A DNA stretch of 64,000 nt from UBA3206 sp963623875 (GTDB taxonomy: Bacteria > Bacillota_I > Bacilli_A > Acholeplasmatales > Anaeroplasmataceae), in assembly GCA_963623875.1 (NCBI GenBank), contig CAVFNL010000005.1, forward strand, positions 1-64,000, in the 5' to 3' direction. Of the stretch, positions 1 through 8,795 are shown piece by piece; positions within the stretch are counted from its first letter, which is position 1; each line of letters begins with the position of its first letter. The position numbers and the translations under genes are program-made. A model generated the notes under the pieces. It did no database searches and was not told the DNA's origin. It saw only the letters and a list, made by a program, of their open reading frames with translations.

Positions 1-250
1 TATAAGGGATCATTTGATATATTTAATTTATCAAATAATTCTTTAGAATCACAACTTTTGAATAATATGCATTAAGCATAGATAAGGCCATAGTTTTTCC
101 AAAACGGCGTAGACGTGTGAGGCACATGAATTTATTAGGTTTTCTTATGTAATGATTACATTCTTTTATTATCATTGATTTATCTATAAATATATCTGCA
201 TTCAAAAAATCAATAAATGAATCATTTCTAACATTTAAATATAAACTCAT
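1..250 (-). pseudogene. AAA-ATPase-like protein, N-terminal part, frameshifted
   Basis: The start of a gene of the 'AAA-ATPase-like' family (AAA_AT-like N-domain, often next to a PD-(D/E)XK nuclease domain). It has the family pattern FIDKSMIIKE followed by the P-loop-like TRLRRFGKTMALSML. The ATG at 250 is preceded by GGTGGTGA and is preferred to an upstream GTG at 262. The frame stops at position 23 with the tail VVILKNYLIN. One base shifted, the same DNA reads CDSKELFDKLNISNDP, the expected family continuation after AYYSKG. A single-base deletion near 52-57 has therefore broken the gene, or this is a sequence error. The rest lies outside the window. Confidence 0.7.
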
Positions 251-386
251 ATTTATCACCACCGGCCTTTAAGATGATTATAACATTAATTAATTAATTA
301 AAACTTCTATCATTAATAAATTATTAATTATGCATTATGCACATATTTAAATAATTATTCAATAAGTTTTACATACTTATATTATA

Positions 387-433
387 AAAAAGTTTCATTC
401 TCTATTTTATTCGAACTGAGTTTGAAACTTTTT
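387..433 (-). terminator. Terminator after the ABC exporter operon
   Basis: Eleven-base arms (387-397 and 423-433, core GTTTCA/TGAAAC) flank a 25-nt loop. On the minus strand the hairpin ends in a T run. It lies about 15 nt after the stop of the exporter gene. The long loop makes it less certain than the others. Confidence 0.5.
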
Positions 434-447
434 ATGTTTTTACCTAT

Positions 448-2175
448 TTAGTTAAATTGTGAATTGTAAAGTTCTGCATAAAAGCCATTATTTTTAAGTA
501 ATTGTTCATGCGTTCCATGTTCAACAATATTACCATCTTTCATGACTAATATTTGTGACGCATTTTTGATAGTTGATAATCTATGTGCAATAATGAATGA
601 AGTTTTACCTTCCATAAGGTTATTAAATGCTTTTTGGACCATAATTTCTGTACGTGTATCAATATTTGATGTAGCTTCATCTAAAATTAATATATTAGGA
701 TTTTTGAGCATTAGGCGTGCTATACAAAGCAATTGTTTTTCTCCACCTGATATTGAGTCATCATCATCAATGATTGTATCGTATCCTTTGTCCAAATGAT
801 TTATGAAATCATCCGCATATGCTCTCTTACAAGCCTCAATTACCTCATCTCTTGTAGAACCCTCCTTAGCATATGCAATATTTTCATAAACACTACCTTT
901 AAATAGCCATGTATCTTGTAAAACCATTCCTATATTATTTCTTAAAGATGCTCTAGAATAATCATAAATGTTTTTATCATCTATCATTATTTTCCCACTA
1001 TTAACATCATAAAAACGCATTATCAAATTAATTAATGTTGTTTTTCCGCAGCCTGTTGGCCCTACAATTGCAATATGATCTCCTTTAGCAATATTAAGTG
1101 ATATATTTTTTATTAGTGGTTTGTTTGAAACATACCCAAAAGATATATCATCAATATCTATTTTTCCATTTAATACTTCAATATTTGAATCATTTTCTTC
1201 AATTTCTTTTTCATCAATAAGTTCATATACTCTCTTTAATGATGAAAATGAATTTGATAATTCAGTCGCAACAGATGATATATCATTAAATGGTTTTGTA
1301 TATTGATTTGCATATGTAAGGAATGCTGTAAGTATACCAACATTTAACATTTTATCATTATTGTAAATAATAAGTATGCAACCGATAGTCGCAACTATTG
1401 CATATACTAGATTATTTACAAATCTTGTAGATGGATTTGTAAGTGATGAATAAAATTGTGCATCGCAGCCTGCTTTATATAAATCATTATCTAATTCAAT
1501 ATATTTTTCTATATTTACACTTTCCATTTGATAACTTAAAACTATTTTTTGATTAGTAATCATCTCGTTTGAGAATGCTGTCATATCACCTTTAATTTTT
1601 GCTTGTTTTTTAAAACTCTTATAAGAATGGGTAGCTATAAATTTAGCCACAAAAAGTGATATTGGTGTAAGTACTATAACTATAAGTCCTAATTTCCAAG
1701 ACATTACAAGCATTAAAACTATTGTCGCAATGATAGTTAGAATACCAGTAATTGCTTGAGTGAATCCTTGTAGTAAACCATCCGCAACTGTATCTGTATC
1801 ATTTATTACTCTTTGTAATACATCACCTTCTAAATGGCTATCTAGATATGATACTGGAACATTTAATATCTTCTTAAAGCAATCATCTCTTAAATCACAA
1901 ACTATAGAATAAGTTATCTTGTTTAATAAATAATTCATGAAAAAGCCAAATATTAACCCAGCTAGGACTATTCCTCCAAGAATTAATATATATTTATTCA
2001 ATTCTGATTTATCAAATTTAGAATCGCTAAATATATTAATAGCCTTTCCAACTACTATAGGTGTAGATAAGGTTGCGACTACATACAAAATAGCGCATAG
2101 AAGGGATATAACAAGTAGTGGCATATGGCTATTTACATATTTCATTAAACGTTTAAGTAAACTTTTATCTTTCAT
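448..2175 (-). CDS. ABC exporter half-transporter (ABCB/MdlB type), catalytic half
   Basis: 575-aa half-transporter. An N-terminal ABC type-1 membrane domain (about residues 15-300, six predicted helices) is followed by an ATPase domain. Walker A GPTGCGKTT is at about 372, the signature SGGEKQ at about 476, and Walker B LILDEATS has an intact catalytic Glu at about 500. The H-loop AHRLST is intact. AGGAGGG precedes the ATG. The partner gene ends 11 nt upstream and has a degenerate ATP site, so the two probably form a heterodimeric exporter like LmrCD or TM287/288, with this subunit carrying the active Walker B. The substrate (drug, lipid or peptide) cannot be read from sequence. A divergent LysR gene may regulate the pair. 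Confidence 0.93.
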   Translation of the reverse strand: MKDKSLLKRLMKYVNSHMPLLVISLLCAILYVVATLSTPIVVGKAINIFSDSKFDKSELNKYILILGGIVLAGLIFGFFMNYLLNKITYSIVCDLRDDCFKKILNVPVSYLDSHLEGDVLQRVINDTDTVADGLLQGFTQAITGILTIIATIVLMLVMSWKLGLIVIVLTPISLFVAKFIATHSYKSFKKQAKIKGDMTAFSNEMITNQKIVLSYQMESVNIEKYIELDNDLYKAGCDAQFYSSLTNPSTRFVNNLVYAIVATIGCILIIYNNDKMLNVGILTAFLTYANQYTKPFNDISSVATELSNSFSSLKRVYELIDEKEIEENDSNIEVLNGKIDIDDISFGYVSNKPLIKNISLNIAKGDHIAIVGPTGCGKTTLINLIMRFYDVNSGKIMIDDKNIYDYSRASLRNNIGMVLQDTWLFKGSVYENIAYAKEGSTRDEVIEACKRAYADDFINHLDKGYDTIIDDDDSISGGEKQLLCIARLMLKNPNILILDEATSNIDTRTEIMVQKAFNNLMEGKTSFIIAHRLSTIKNASQILVMKDGNIVEHGTHEQLLKNNGFYAELYNSQFN

Positions 2176-2186
2176 AGTTATCCCTC

Positions 2187-3911
2187 CTATTCTACATCTT
2201 GTGATTCACAAATTTCTTTGTAAACATCACATGTTTTTATAAGTTCATCATGGCTTCCAAGTCCTACCATTTCACCTTTATCAAGAACAAGAACTAAATC
2301 ACAATGCATCATATCAGATGCACGTTGACTTATTTCTATTACTGTTTTATTTATCTTTTTAATTTCATCAGTTAAAAGTTTTGATGTTTTAAAATCAAGA
2401 GCTGATTTAGAATCATCAAGAATTAAAATATCACTATTTTTTGAAATAGCTCTTGCAATCGCAAGACGTTGTCTTTGACCTCCTGATAAATTCTTACCTC
2501 CTTGATATATTTCAGTATCAATTCCTTTATCAAGTTTAGATACAAATTCACTTGCTTGAGCAACATTTAAAGCCTCACTTATTTCATCTTCTGTAATACT
2601 TTTTTTTGCAAATTCCATATTACTTCTAATAGTTCCTGTAAATAAAACAGATTTTTGAAATACTGTAGATATTTCACTTCTTACAAAATCTAATTTGTAA
2701 TCTTTAATATTTCTACCATAAAGTATTATTTCTCCACTTGTTATATCATAAAATCTATTAATTAAATTTGAGAATGTTGTTTTACCAGAACCAGTACCAC
2801 CGATTACTCCTAAAATCATTCCTTCTTTAATTGTTAAATTAATATTTTTTAAAGCAGGCAATGCATCATCGTTATATTTAAATGATACATTTTTTAACTC
2901 TAATGGAACATTATTTCCTTTTGTATCATACGCTCCATCAACTATCGATGATGTAGTATTAAATACTTCATTAATACGCTCACTAGAAGCAGATGCTTTT
3001 GTAAATACTACAACAAGGTTTGCGACAACCATTACTGCTATTTGAATTTGAATTAAATAATTATATAGGGATGTTATATCTCCTCTTTTAATATTAGAAT
3101 TCTTAAACGCATCTCCACTTATATATAAAACAAGCATTATTGCAATATTTGTTACAATAAATACTAGTGGGTTTAACAATGCATTTAATCTACCAATTTT
3201 TATTTGAATATTTTTTAGGCTTACTGCTTCATCAACAAATCTCTTGTATTCATACTTTTGTCTATTAAATGCTCTAACAACTCGATTACCTGATATATTT
3301 TCTTTTGTTGTAGTTGTAAGTCTATCAAGTCTTTTTTGACTAATTCTATTCTTCTTTACTTGTGCAAACATTATTATAAATATTACCGCAAATAATAAAA
3401 CACCTGTAAGTAGGAATATAAGACCTGCAGTATGATTTACCCTAAATGATAATATAGTTGCGCCTATAATTAAGAAAGGTGCACGAACTACAAGACGTAT
3501 TAGCATCGCAACAGATTGTTGTACATTCATTACATCGCTATTAAGTCTTGTAAGAAGGGAAGATGTTTGAAATTTATCTATTTCTTTAAACGATAATGTA
3601 TTTATATGTCTAAATAAATCGTTTCTTACTTCAGTTCCAAATCCTTGGCTTGCACGAGACGCAAAAAATTGGCAAACTATTGTACTACAAAGCCCAATAC
3701 AGGCAAATAACAGTAATAATCCACCTCTAGATAGAATATAATTTCTCATTTCAGTTTTAGTACTAAAATCTCCATCAATTCCATTGTTAATCATATCAGC
3801 AATAACAAGTGGAACTAATAGTTCAAAAATAGCTTCTACTAGTTTAAACATAGGTCCAAATATTACATGCCATTTATATTTTTTTAAATATTTTTTGTAT
3901 AGTTTTAACAT
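2187..3911 (-). CDS. ABC exporter half-transporter (ABCB/MdlA type), degenerate-site half
   Basis: 574-aa half-transporter, first gene of the exporter pair. It has a six-helix membrane domain, then Walker A GGTGSGKTT at about 371 and signature LSGGQRQR at about 475. Walker B is LILDDSKSALD, with Asp500 where the catalytic Glu should be. The H-loop position is Gln529 (ISQRAS) instead of His. This is the usual pattern of the non-catalytic subunit of heterodimeric type IV exporters. The start is ATG with GGTGGTG upstream. A minus-strand TATAAT lies at 3933-3938, inside the region shared with the lysR promoter. Confidence 0.93.
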   Translation of the reverse strand: MLKLYKKYLKKYKWHVIFGPMFKLVEAIFELLVPLVIADMINNGIDGDFSTKTEMRNYILSRGGLLLLFACIGLCSTIVCQFFASRASQGFGTEVRNDLFRHINTLSFKEIDKFQTSSLLTRLNSDVMNVQQSVAMLIRLVVRAPFLIIGATILSFRVNHTAGLIFLLTGVLLFAVIFIIMFAQVKKNRISQKRLDRLTTTTKENISGNRVVRAFNRQKYEYKRFVDEAVSLKNIQIKIGRLNALLNPLVFIVTNIAIMLVLYISGDAFKNSNIKRGDITSLYNYLIQIQIAVMVVANLVVVFTKASASSERINEVFNTTSSIVDGAYDTKGNNVPLELKNVSFKYNDDALPALKNINLTIKEGMILGVIGGTGSGKTTFSNLINRFYDITSGEIILYGRNIKDYKLDFVRSEISTVFQKSVLFTGTIRSNMEFAKKSITEDEISEALNVAQASEFVSKLDKGIDTEIYQGGKNLSGGQRQRLAIARAISKNSDILILDDSKSALDFKTSKLLTDEIKKINKTVIEISQRASDMMHCDLVLVLDKGEMVGLGSHDELIKTCDVYKEICESQDVE

Positions 3912-3928
3912 AAATAAACACCACCACG

Positions 3929-3957
3929 TTGTATTATATCATGATTTTTTATATACT
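3929..3957 (+). promoter_or_regulatory. Promoter of the LysR gene, overlapping the exporter promoter
   Basis: TTGTAT (3929-3934), a 17-nt spacer and TATACT (3952-3957) read toward the LysR gene. The opposite strand has TATAAT at 3933-3938 reading toward the exporter. The two divergent promoters overlap, as is typical for a LysR regulator and its target. Confidence 0.55.
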
Positions 3958-4000
3958 ATATATATAAAATTATTATCTTTTCTATACCTAGGAGGTATAT

Positions 4001-4852
4001 ATGGAACTAAAAGAATTATTTTATTTTAAAACCGTAGTTGATGAAAAATCAATACTCAAAGCTTCTAAAGAACTCCACATTGCACAACCACCATTATCAA
4101 GAATGATGAAAAAACTTGAAAGTGAGCTTAATACAACTCTTTTCATACGTGGAAAAGAACTTAAACTTACAGAAAGTGGAAAACTTTTATACGATAAAGC
4201 CCTAACAATGTTAGAGTTAGAAAGTAGTGTTAAAAATGATATTAAAGAATTAAATAGTAAGCAAAATCAAACAATAAATATAGGTATTGTAACATCTTCT
4301 ACATCTCTTCTTTATTCTGGTGTATTAAAAGAATTTTCACATAAATTCCCTAATACAAAATTCAACATTACTGAATCTAACACGTTTAAACTTCTTGATC
4401 TTCTAGATAAAAGATTAATAAATATAGCAATCACAAGAACGCCTTTCAATACAGATTTATACGATGTAATAAAGCTTGAAAGTGAACCTATGGTTTTAAC
4501 TTCAAATAGTGATATTTCAGCATACATTTCTTTATATAACATCTCAAAATTAAAAGTTGTTGTGTATAGAAGATTTTATGATATTTTAACTAAATTGTTT
4601 AAGAAAAATAATTTAAAGTTAAATATCATAGCTCTTGTAGATGATGCAAAAACTGCAATACTTTTTGCTAAATCAATAAATGCGCATGCTATAGTACCTT
4701 TTGGTGCGTATAAAACTTTTAGCAATAATCTTTATTCTTCTACTATTTTAGAAGATTCTTTATATACTGCGTTAACAATAATAAAAAGAAAAAATGAAGT
4801 GCTTGATGATATATATACAAACTTCATAAATATCATTAAAAATAATCAATAA
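4001..4852 (+). CDS. LysR-family transcriptional regulator
   Basis: 283-aa regulator. An N-terminal winged helix-turn-helix (about residues 1-60) has the classical LysR signature SILKASKELHIAQPPLSRMM, followed by a coiled linker and a periplasmic-binding-protein-like effector domain (about 88-280). The ATG is preceded by an ideal AGGAGG. It is divergent from the ABC exporter pair with 89 nt between them and overlapping promoters. LysR proteins often control the divergent neighbour, so exporter control is the likely role (inference). The effector is unknown. It is one of only two plus-strand genes in the window. Confidence 0.92.
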   Translation: MELKELFYFKTVVDEKSILKASKELHIAQPPLSRMMKKLESELNTTLFIRGKELKLTESGKLLYDKALTMLELESSVKNDIKELNSKQNQTINIGIVTSSTSLLYSGVLKEFSHKFPNTKFNITESNTFKLLDLLDKRLINIAITRTPFNTDLYDVIKLESEPMVLTSNSDISAYISLYNISKLKVVVYRRFYDILTKLFKKNNLKLNIIALVDDAKTAILFAKSINAHAIVPFGAYKTFSNNLYSSTILEDSLYTALTIIKRKNEVLDDIYTNFINIIKNNQ

Positions 4853-4860
4853 TATCAAGC

Positions 4861-4895
4861 AAAAAAGGAACACTTTTTAGGGTGTTCCATTTTTT
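4861..4895. terminator. Bidirectional terminator between lysR and the pectate lyase gene
   Basis: GGAACAC (4867-4873) and GTGTTCC (4882-4888) form a 7-bp stem extended by A/T pairs. A runs lie on the left and T runs on the right, so it can serve both convergent genes. Confidence 0.85.
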
Positions 4896-4912
4896 ATTTT
4901 GGTATTTAGTTA

Positions 4913-7900
4913 TTAATTAATTTTCAATGTATTAATTCCAGTAACCTTACCACTTGACTTCGTACATGTAATTTCTAATTTTACATAAACAGAATCTTGA
5001 AGGTCTAATGTTCCGCTTACATCAGAAGTACCATTTGATTTCACTGTAAATGTAGTAGCAAGTGTCCATGTTTCACCATCAGTTGATGTGTAAACATTTA
5101 TTGCAGATGTTCCCTTATCTGAAATAGTAACATTCATATTTATTGTACTAATACCATTTACAATGAATTTTGATGTAGCAGTAATAGTATTTCCTGACCA
5201 AATATTCCCGATTAATCCATTAGTTGTAGAAGTAGTTTCTCCTGTGATTGTCCATGAAGAAGTATCGCTAAAGTCTGAAGTATTAACGCTTGATACACCG
5301 GCTGCAAGTGCTGCTTCATATGCCTCAGTTGCAGTTTGTAATACAGAATAATTTGTAACTTGTGATTGTTCAGTTGCAGTTAATGCGTTATATGCTGTAT
5401 TAGCTGACTTAATAACTGCACCATCTTTAGTTGTTACAGTAGCTGGAATAGTATTAATTAATGCAATTACATAATTTACTTTAATTGTAGATAATTTAGC
5501 TGTATCTGTAATTTGTGATTTTTCTGTAGTTGTTAACGCATCATATGCATCTATTACATCTTTTAAATCTCCAAGTGATGCAGTTGTTGCAGTATTTGCG
5601 ATTAAATCATTAACGTCTTTTACATTTACAAGAGATTCATATGTGGCTTCTGCAGCTGTTAATACGCTATAATTTGTAACTTGAGCTTTTTGAGTATCAT
5701 TTAATGAATCATATGCAGTTCTTGCAAGATTAATAGCTGAACTACTATCAAGTGTAACTGTTCCAATTGCGTTAATTAAATCAATTGCACCTGCAACTGC
5801 AAAGTTTTCATATTCTGCTTCTGCTTGAACTAAAACATCATAATTTGATACTACTACAGTATTATCTTTTGTAATTAATTGATTATAAGCAGCTCTTGCA
5901 GCAACAATCTTTTGTGAAGATGAGCTTGAAACTGTTCCAATTTCTGAAATTAAATTTTCAACATATGCTTTATTTAATGCAATATATTGGTTAAATGCAT
6001 CATATGGAGTAGTTGTTACTTCACTCTTATATGATCCTAATGCATTATAAGCATTAATTGCATTCTTAATTGCTTCATAACAATCATTTGTGAATGTGAT
6101 TGTTGAAGGAATTGCGTTGTATGCTTCATTATATTCATTAATTAATTCTTGTTTAAGTGCTTCTGAATCATATGTTTCAAATGAAATACTTTCTATTGTA
6201 GTATCCTTATCTTTTTGGCAAGATACAATAGTGTAAATTCCAGGAGCTAATACTACACTTCCGCTTCCTGCAATCATAACTTTACCTTGTGAATTTACAA
6301 CAGCTCCAGCATTTAATGCTGCAGAAGAAGATCCAGTCATCTTAATATTAAGAGTTAAATATTTATCGACTTTAAATGTCGCAATCTTTCCTCTTCCTTT
6401 AACTGTTCCACTTGATACGCCTGTAATTCCAGACCATACAATGTTTGAAACTGTTTGTTCTCCCTTAGCTGTAGGTAATGTAATGCTACCTACAGTAACA
6501 GATGTTGTAGGAGTCTTGTCATTAAAATTATAATCAGTAGTCTTTAATGTAGTTTTATTTAGGGTTGTTCTATATGCACTACCTGCATACTTAATAACTT
6601 CTTCTCTTGCAACTTCTGCAGTTGTAAGATAACAATTTGATTGTTTAGTTTGAGAATTATAATAGAATAAAGCTGAATTTGTATCAAAGTTTGCATATGA
6701 AGTTCCATTATATGCACAAGATGATGAAACTGAAGTTTCTCTATCATCAACAATTGTACCTACTTGATCACCAAAACATTGAACCATTATATTACCATAT
6801 AATTTAGCACCTGTTCCTGATTTACCATCAGTAAATACATTCTTACATCCTTCATAGTAATTGTTTTCAGCATACATATAACAATTAGCACGAAGTGATG
6901 TTACATATGATAAACTAGTTGACTTATCATTTGAATCTCCATAAACATAATTGTTATAAAAATGAATATTTGATTGTCTTAATAGTGGGATACGAGAACC
7001 ACAGTTATACCATAAATTATGATGGTATGATAAATTATATTGAAGTGAACTATCTGCAGATCCTATTAGATTTGTCTTATGACAATATTCAAAATAGTTA
7101 TAAGACATTGTGAAATATTGTCCACGTTTAAAGTCACAAGATCCATCTCCTTCAGCCTTATCTGATTCAGCAGGGCTTCCAATTTCAGGAGCTAAGAAAG
7201 TATTATGGTGTACCCATACTCTTTCAACTGATGCTGTAATTATACCACCCTCTTGAACACCTTCCATACCAATTGCGTCTTCTGGTGTGTTCATAAATAC
7301 AAGATTTCTTGTCTCAAAACTCTTACCAAGTTCAGGATATGAACTTTCACACATAAAGTGAAGTCCCCATCCATCAAGACCTGCATTTGTACCTACTCCT
7401 TCAATAGTTACATCTTTAGCGCTCTTCATACGAGCCATGTGACCATTGTCACCTACAGATCCACCATAATCGTTTGAATCATATTCTGTAAGACCATCAA
7501 TTAATCCTGAATCTGCTGCATCATATTTCTTTTGCTCATAATTTCCTGATTCAGAAATTAATCCTACCATTCTTACTGCAAGCGGAATGTTTGCGTCCGC
7601 AAGTTTCTTAAGAATTCCACCGTTTTCATTTCCTTTAGCATAATATGTTTTACCATCTGAAACTTTTCTACATTCATTTTCATGACCTACTTCTCCACAT
7701 TTTTGTCCTACAGTATTTAAAATGTTTCCTATACCTTTAACAGTTAGACCACCATATGTTAATTCTACTGTGTTTTTAGTTTCATCAGTAACATATATTA
7801 CCATTGCATTTTCTTTTAATGTTCCATCATCATTATATGCACCAATACCATTTGTATAATTAAAATGTGCATAACCTGATCTGTCGTATGCTACAACATT

Positions 7901-8614
7901 AACATCTATAACTGTTGGGTTACTGATTTCTCCAGTTTCAGTAACAGGGCATACTTTTATGCTATAGTCCCCCCCGGGAAGTCCGAATAAATCTGCTCTC
8001 ATTATACCAGATGAGAGTTGTTGAACATAAACATCTTTACTATCTAATAATTCATATGTGACATCATTTTTATTTTTTGCATATATATTATAAGATACAG
8101 CATTGCTATATTTTTCAAATTCTACATATGCAGTCTCTTTTTCTCCGCTGCATGATGTAACATTAATTGAACCTACAGTATTTACATGTCCATTTCCACT
8201 ATCAAGTGCTCCTGTTGATGATCCATTTCCAGATGTATTACCTCCTGTTGTATCTCCTCCGGATGTGTTTCCTCCTGATGTATTACCTCCTGTTGAATCT
8301 CCTCCAGATGTGTTTCCTCCTGATGTATTACCTCCAGATGTATTACCTCCAGTTGTATCTCCTCCAGATGTGTTTCCTCCTGATGTATTACCTCCAGTTG
8401 TATCTCCTCCAGATGTGTTTCCTCCTGATGTATTTCCACCTGTTGTATCTCCTCCAGATGTGTTTCCTCCTGATGTATTATCTCCTGTTGTGTTATCTCC
8501 AGTATCAGATTTATTATCATCCGATTTTGAAGAATTATTCTTTGTTCCACATGATGCAAGTCCTAAGACTGCTGCTGTAAAAGCTAATGTTAACCCTATC
8601 TTCTTTAACTTCAT
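4913..8614 (-). CDS. Pectate lyase (PL1 type) lipoprotein with Gly/Asn/Thr repeat linker and C-terminal modules
   Basis: 1233-aa secreted lipoprotein. The signal peptide ends in lipobox LASC (Cys22). A low-complexity linker (about 37-136) of five-residue units GGNTS/GGDTT follows, then an Fn3-like domain (about 145-240). A right-handed beta-helix of the PL1 pectate lyase family holds VWVHHNTF at about 466, DFKRG, the YHHNLWYNCGSR strand and the RxPxxR motif RIPLLR (Arg541/Arg546), which in PL1 includes the catalytic arginine. After this come a beta domain, at least four helical repeats of about 70 aa built around AYDSLNDTQKAQVTNYSVL, and a C-terminal beta domain (about 1110-1233) that may bind carbohydrate. 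It probably cleaves polygalacturonate at the cell surface. GGAGG precedes the ATG. A cre-like box lies just upstream. Confidence 0.88.
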   Translation of the reverse strand: MKLKKIGLTLAFTAAVLGLASCGTKNNSSKSDDNKSDTGDNTTGDNTSGGNTSGGDTTGGNTSGGNTSGGDTTGGNTSGGNTSGGDTTGGNTSGGNTSGGNTSGGDSTGGNTSGGNTSGGDTTGGNTSGNGSSTGALDSGNGHVNTVGSINVTSCSGEKETAYVEFEKYSNAVSYNIYAKNKNDVTYELLDSKDVYVQQLSSGIMRADLFGLPGGDYSIKVCPVTETGEISNPTVIDVNVVAYDRSGYAHFNYTNGIGAYNDDGTLKENAMVIYVTDETKNTVELTYGGLTVKGIGNILNTVGQKCGEVGHENECRKVSDGKTYYAKGNENGGILKKLADANIPLAVRMVGLISESGNYEQKKYDAADSGLIDGLTEYDSNDYGGSVGDNGHMARMKSAKDVTIEGVGTNAGLDGWGLHFMCESSYPELGKSFETRNLVFMNTPEDAIGMEGVQEGGIITASVERVWVHHNTFLAPEIGSPAESDKAEGDGSCDFKRGQYFTMSYNYFEYCHKTNLIGSADSSLQYNLSYHHNLWYNCGSRIPLLRQSNIHFYNNYVYGDSNDKSTSLSYVTSLRANCYMYAENNYYEGCKNVFTDGKSGTGAKLYGNIMVQCFGDQVGTIVDDRETSVSSSCAYNGTSYANFDTNSALFYYNSQTKQSNCYLTTAEVAREEVIKYAGSAYRTTLNKTTLKTTDYNFNDKTPTTSVTVGSITLPTAKGEQTVSNIVWSGITGVSSGTVKGRGKIATFKVDKYLTLNIKMTGSSSAALNAGAVVNSQGKVMIAGSGSVVLAPGIYTIVSCQKDKDTTIESISFETYDSEALKQELINEYNEAYNAIPSTITFTNDCYEAIKNAINAYNALGSYKSEVTTTPYDAFNQYIALNKAYVENLISEIGTVSSSSSQKIVAARAAYNQLITKDNTVVVSNYDVLVQAEAEYENFAVAGAIDLINAIGTVTLDSSSAINLARTAYDSLNDTQKAQVTNYSVLTAAEATYESLVNVKDVNDLIANTATTASLGDLKDVIDAYDALTTTEKSQITDTAKLSTIKVNYVIALINTIPATVTTKDGAVIKSANTAYNALTATEQSQVTNYSVLQTATEAYEAALAAGVSSVNTSDFSDTSSWTITGETTSTTNGLIGNIWSGNTITATSKFIVNGISTINMNVTISDKGTSAINVYTSTDGETWTLATTFTVKSNGTSDVSGTLDLQDSVYVKLEITCTKSSGKVTGINTLKIN
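8215..8505 (-). repeat. 15-bp tandem repeat encoding the pectate lyase linker
   Basis: About 19 degenerate units of 15 bp encode GGNTS or GGDTT/GGDST, arranged in a higher-order 45-bp pattern. They give a flexible, possibly glycosylated spacer between the lipid anchor and the enzyme. Synonymous variation between units shows stepwise duplication. Confidence 0.85.
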
Positions 8615-8634
8615 TTCTTTTTTCCTCCAAACAA

Positions 8635-8648
8635 GTTAAGCGCTTTCA
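8635..8648 (-). promoter_or_regulatory. cre-like operator upstream of the first pectate lyase
   Basis: Read on the minus strand, TGAAAGCGCTTAAC fits the CcpA/LacI-family consensus TGWAANCGNTNNCA except at the last two bases. It lies between the ribosome binding site and any promoter, where binding would block transcription. The second pectate lyase has a similar box in the same position. Confidence 0.5.
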
Positions 8649-8741
8649 TTTGCGCTGATTTTTTTAGTGAAACCTCTCCTTTGTTTCACCATACACCTTT
8701 ATAACAATGGTGTTATTGAATTTATTGGAAAAATTTAAAAA

Positions 8742-8787
8742 AGTTGTAAATAAGCACAACTTTTTCAGTCAAAACTTATTTACAACT
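8742..8787 (-). terminator. Terminator at the end of the pyrimidine-degradation operon
   Basis: A perfect 13-bp stem (8742-8754 with 8775-8787, core TTGTAAATAAG) with a 20-nt loop is followed on the minus strand by TTTTTT. It lies nine bases after the beta-ureidopropionase stop and separates that operon from the pectate lyase promoter. Confidence 0.85.
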
Positions 8788-8795
8788 CTTAAAAA

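Noticed and set aside
8103..8639. Plus-strand frame rich in PPDVLPPV
   Set aside because: Antisense shadow of the first pectate lyase linker repeat and signal peptide region.
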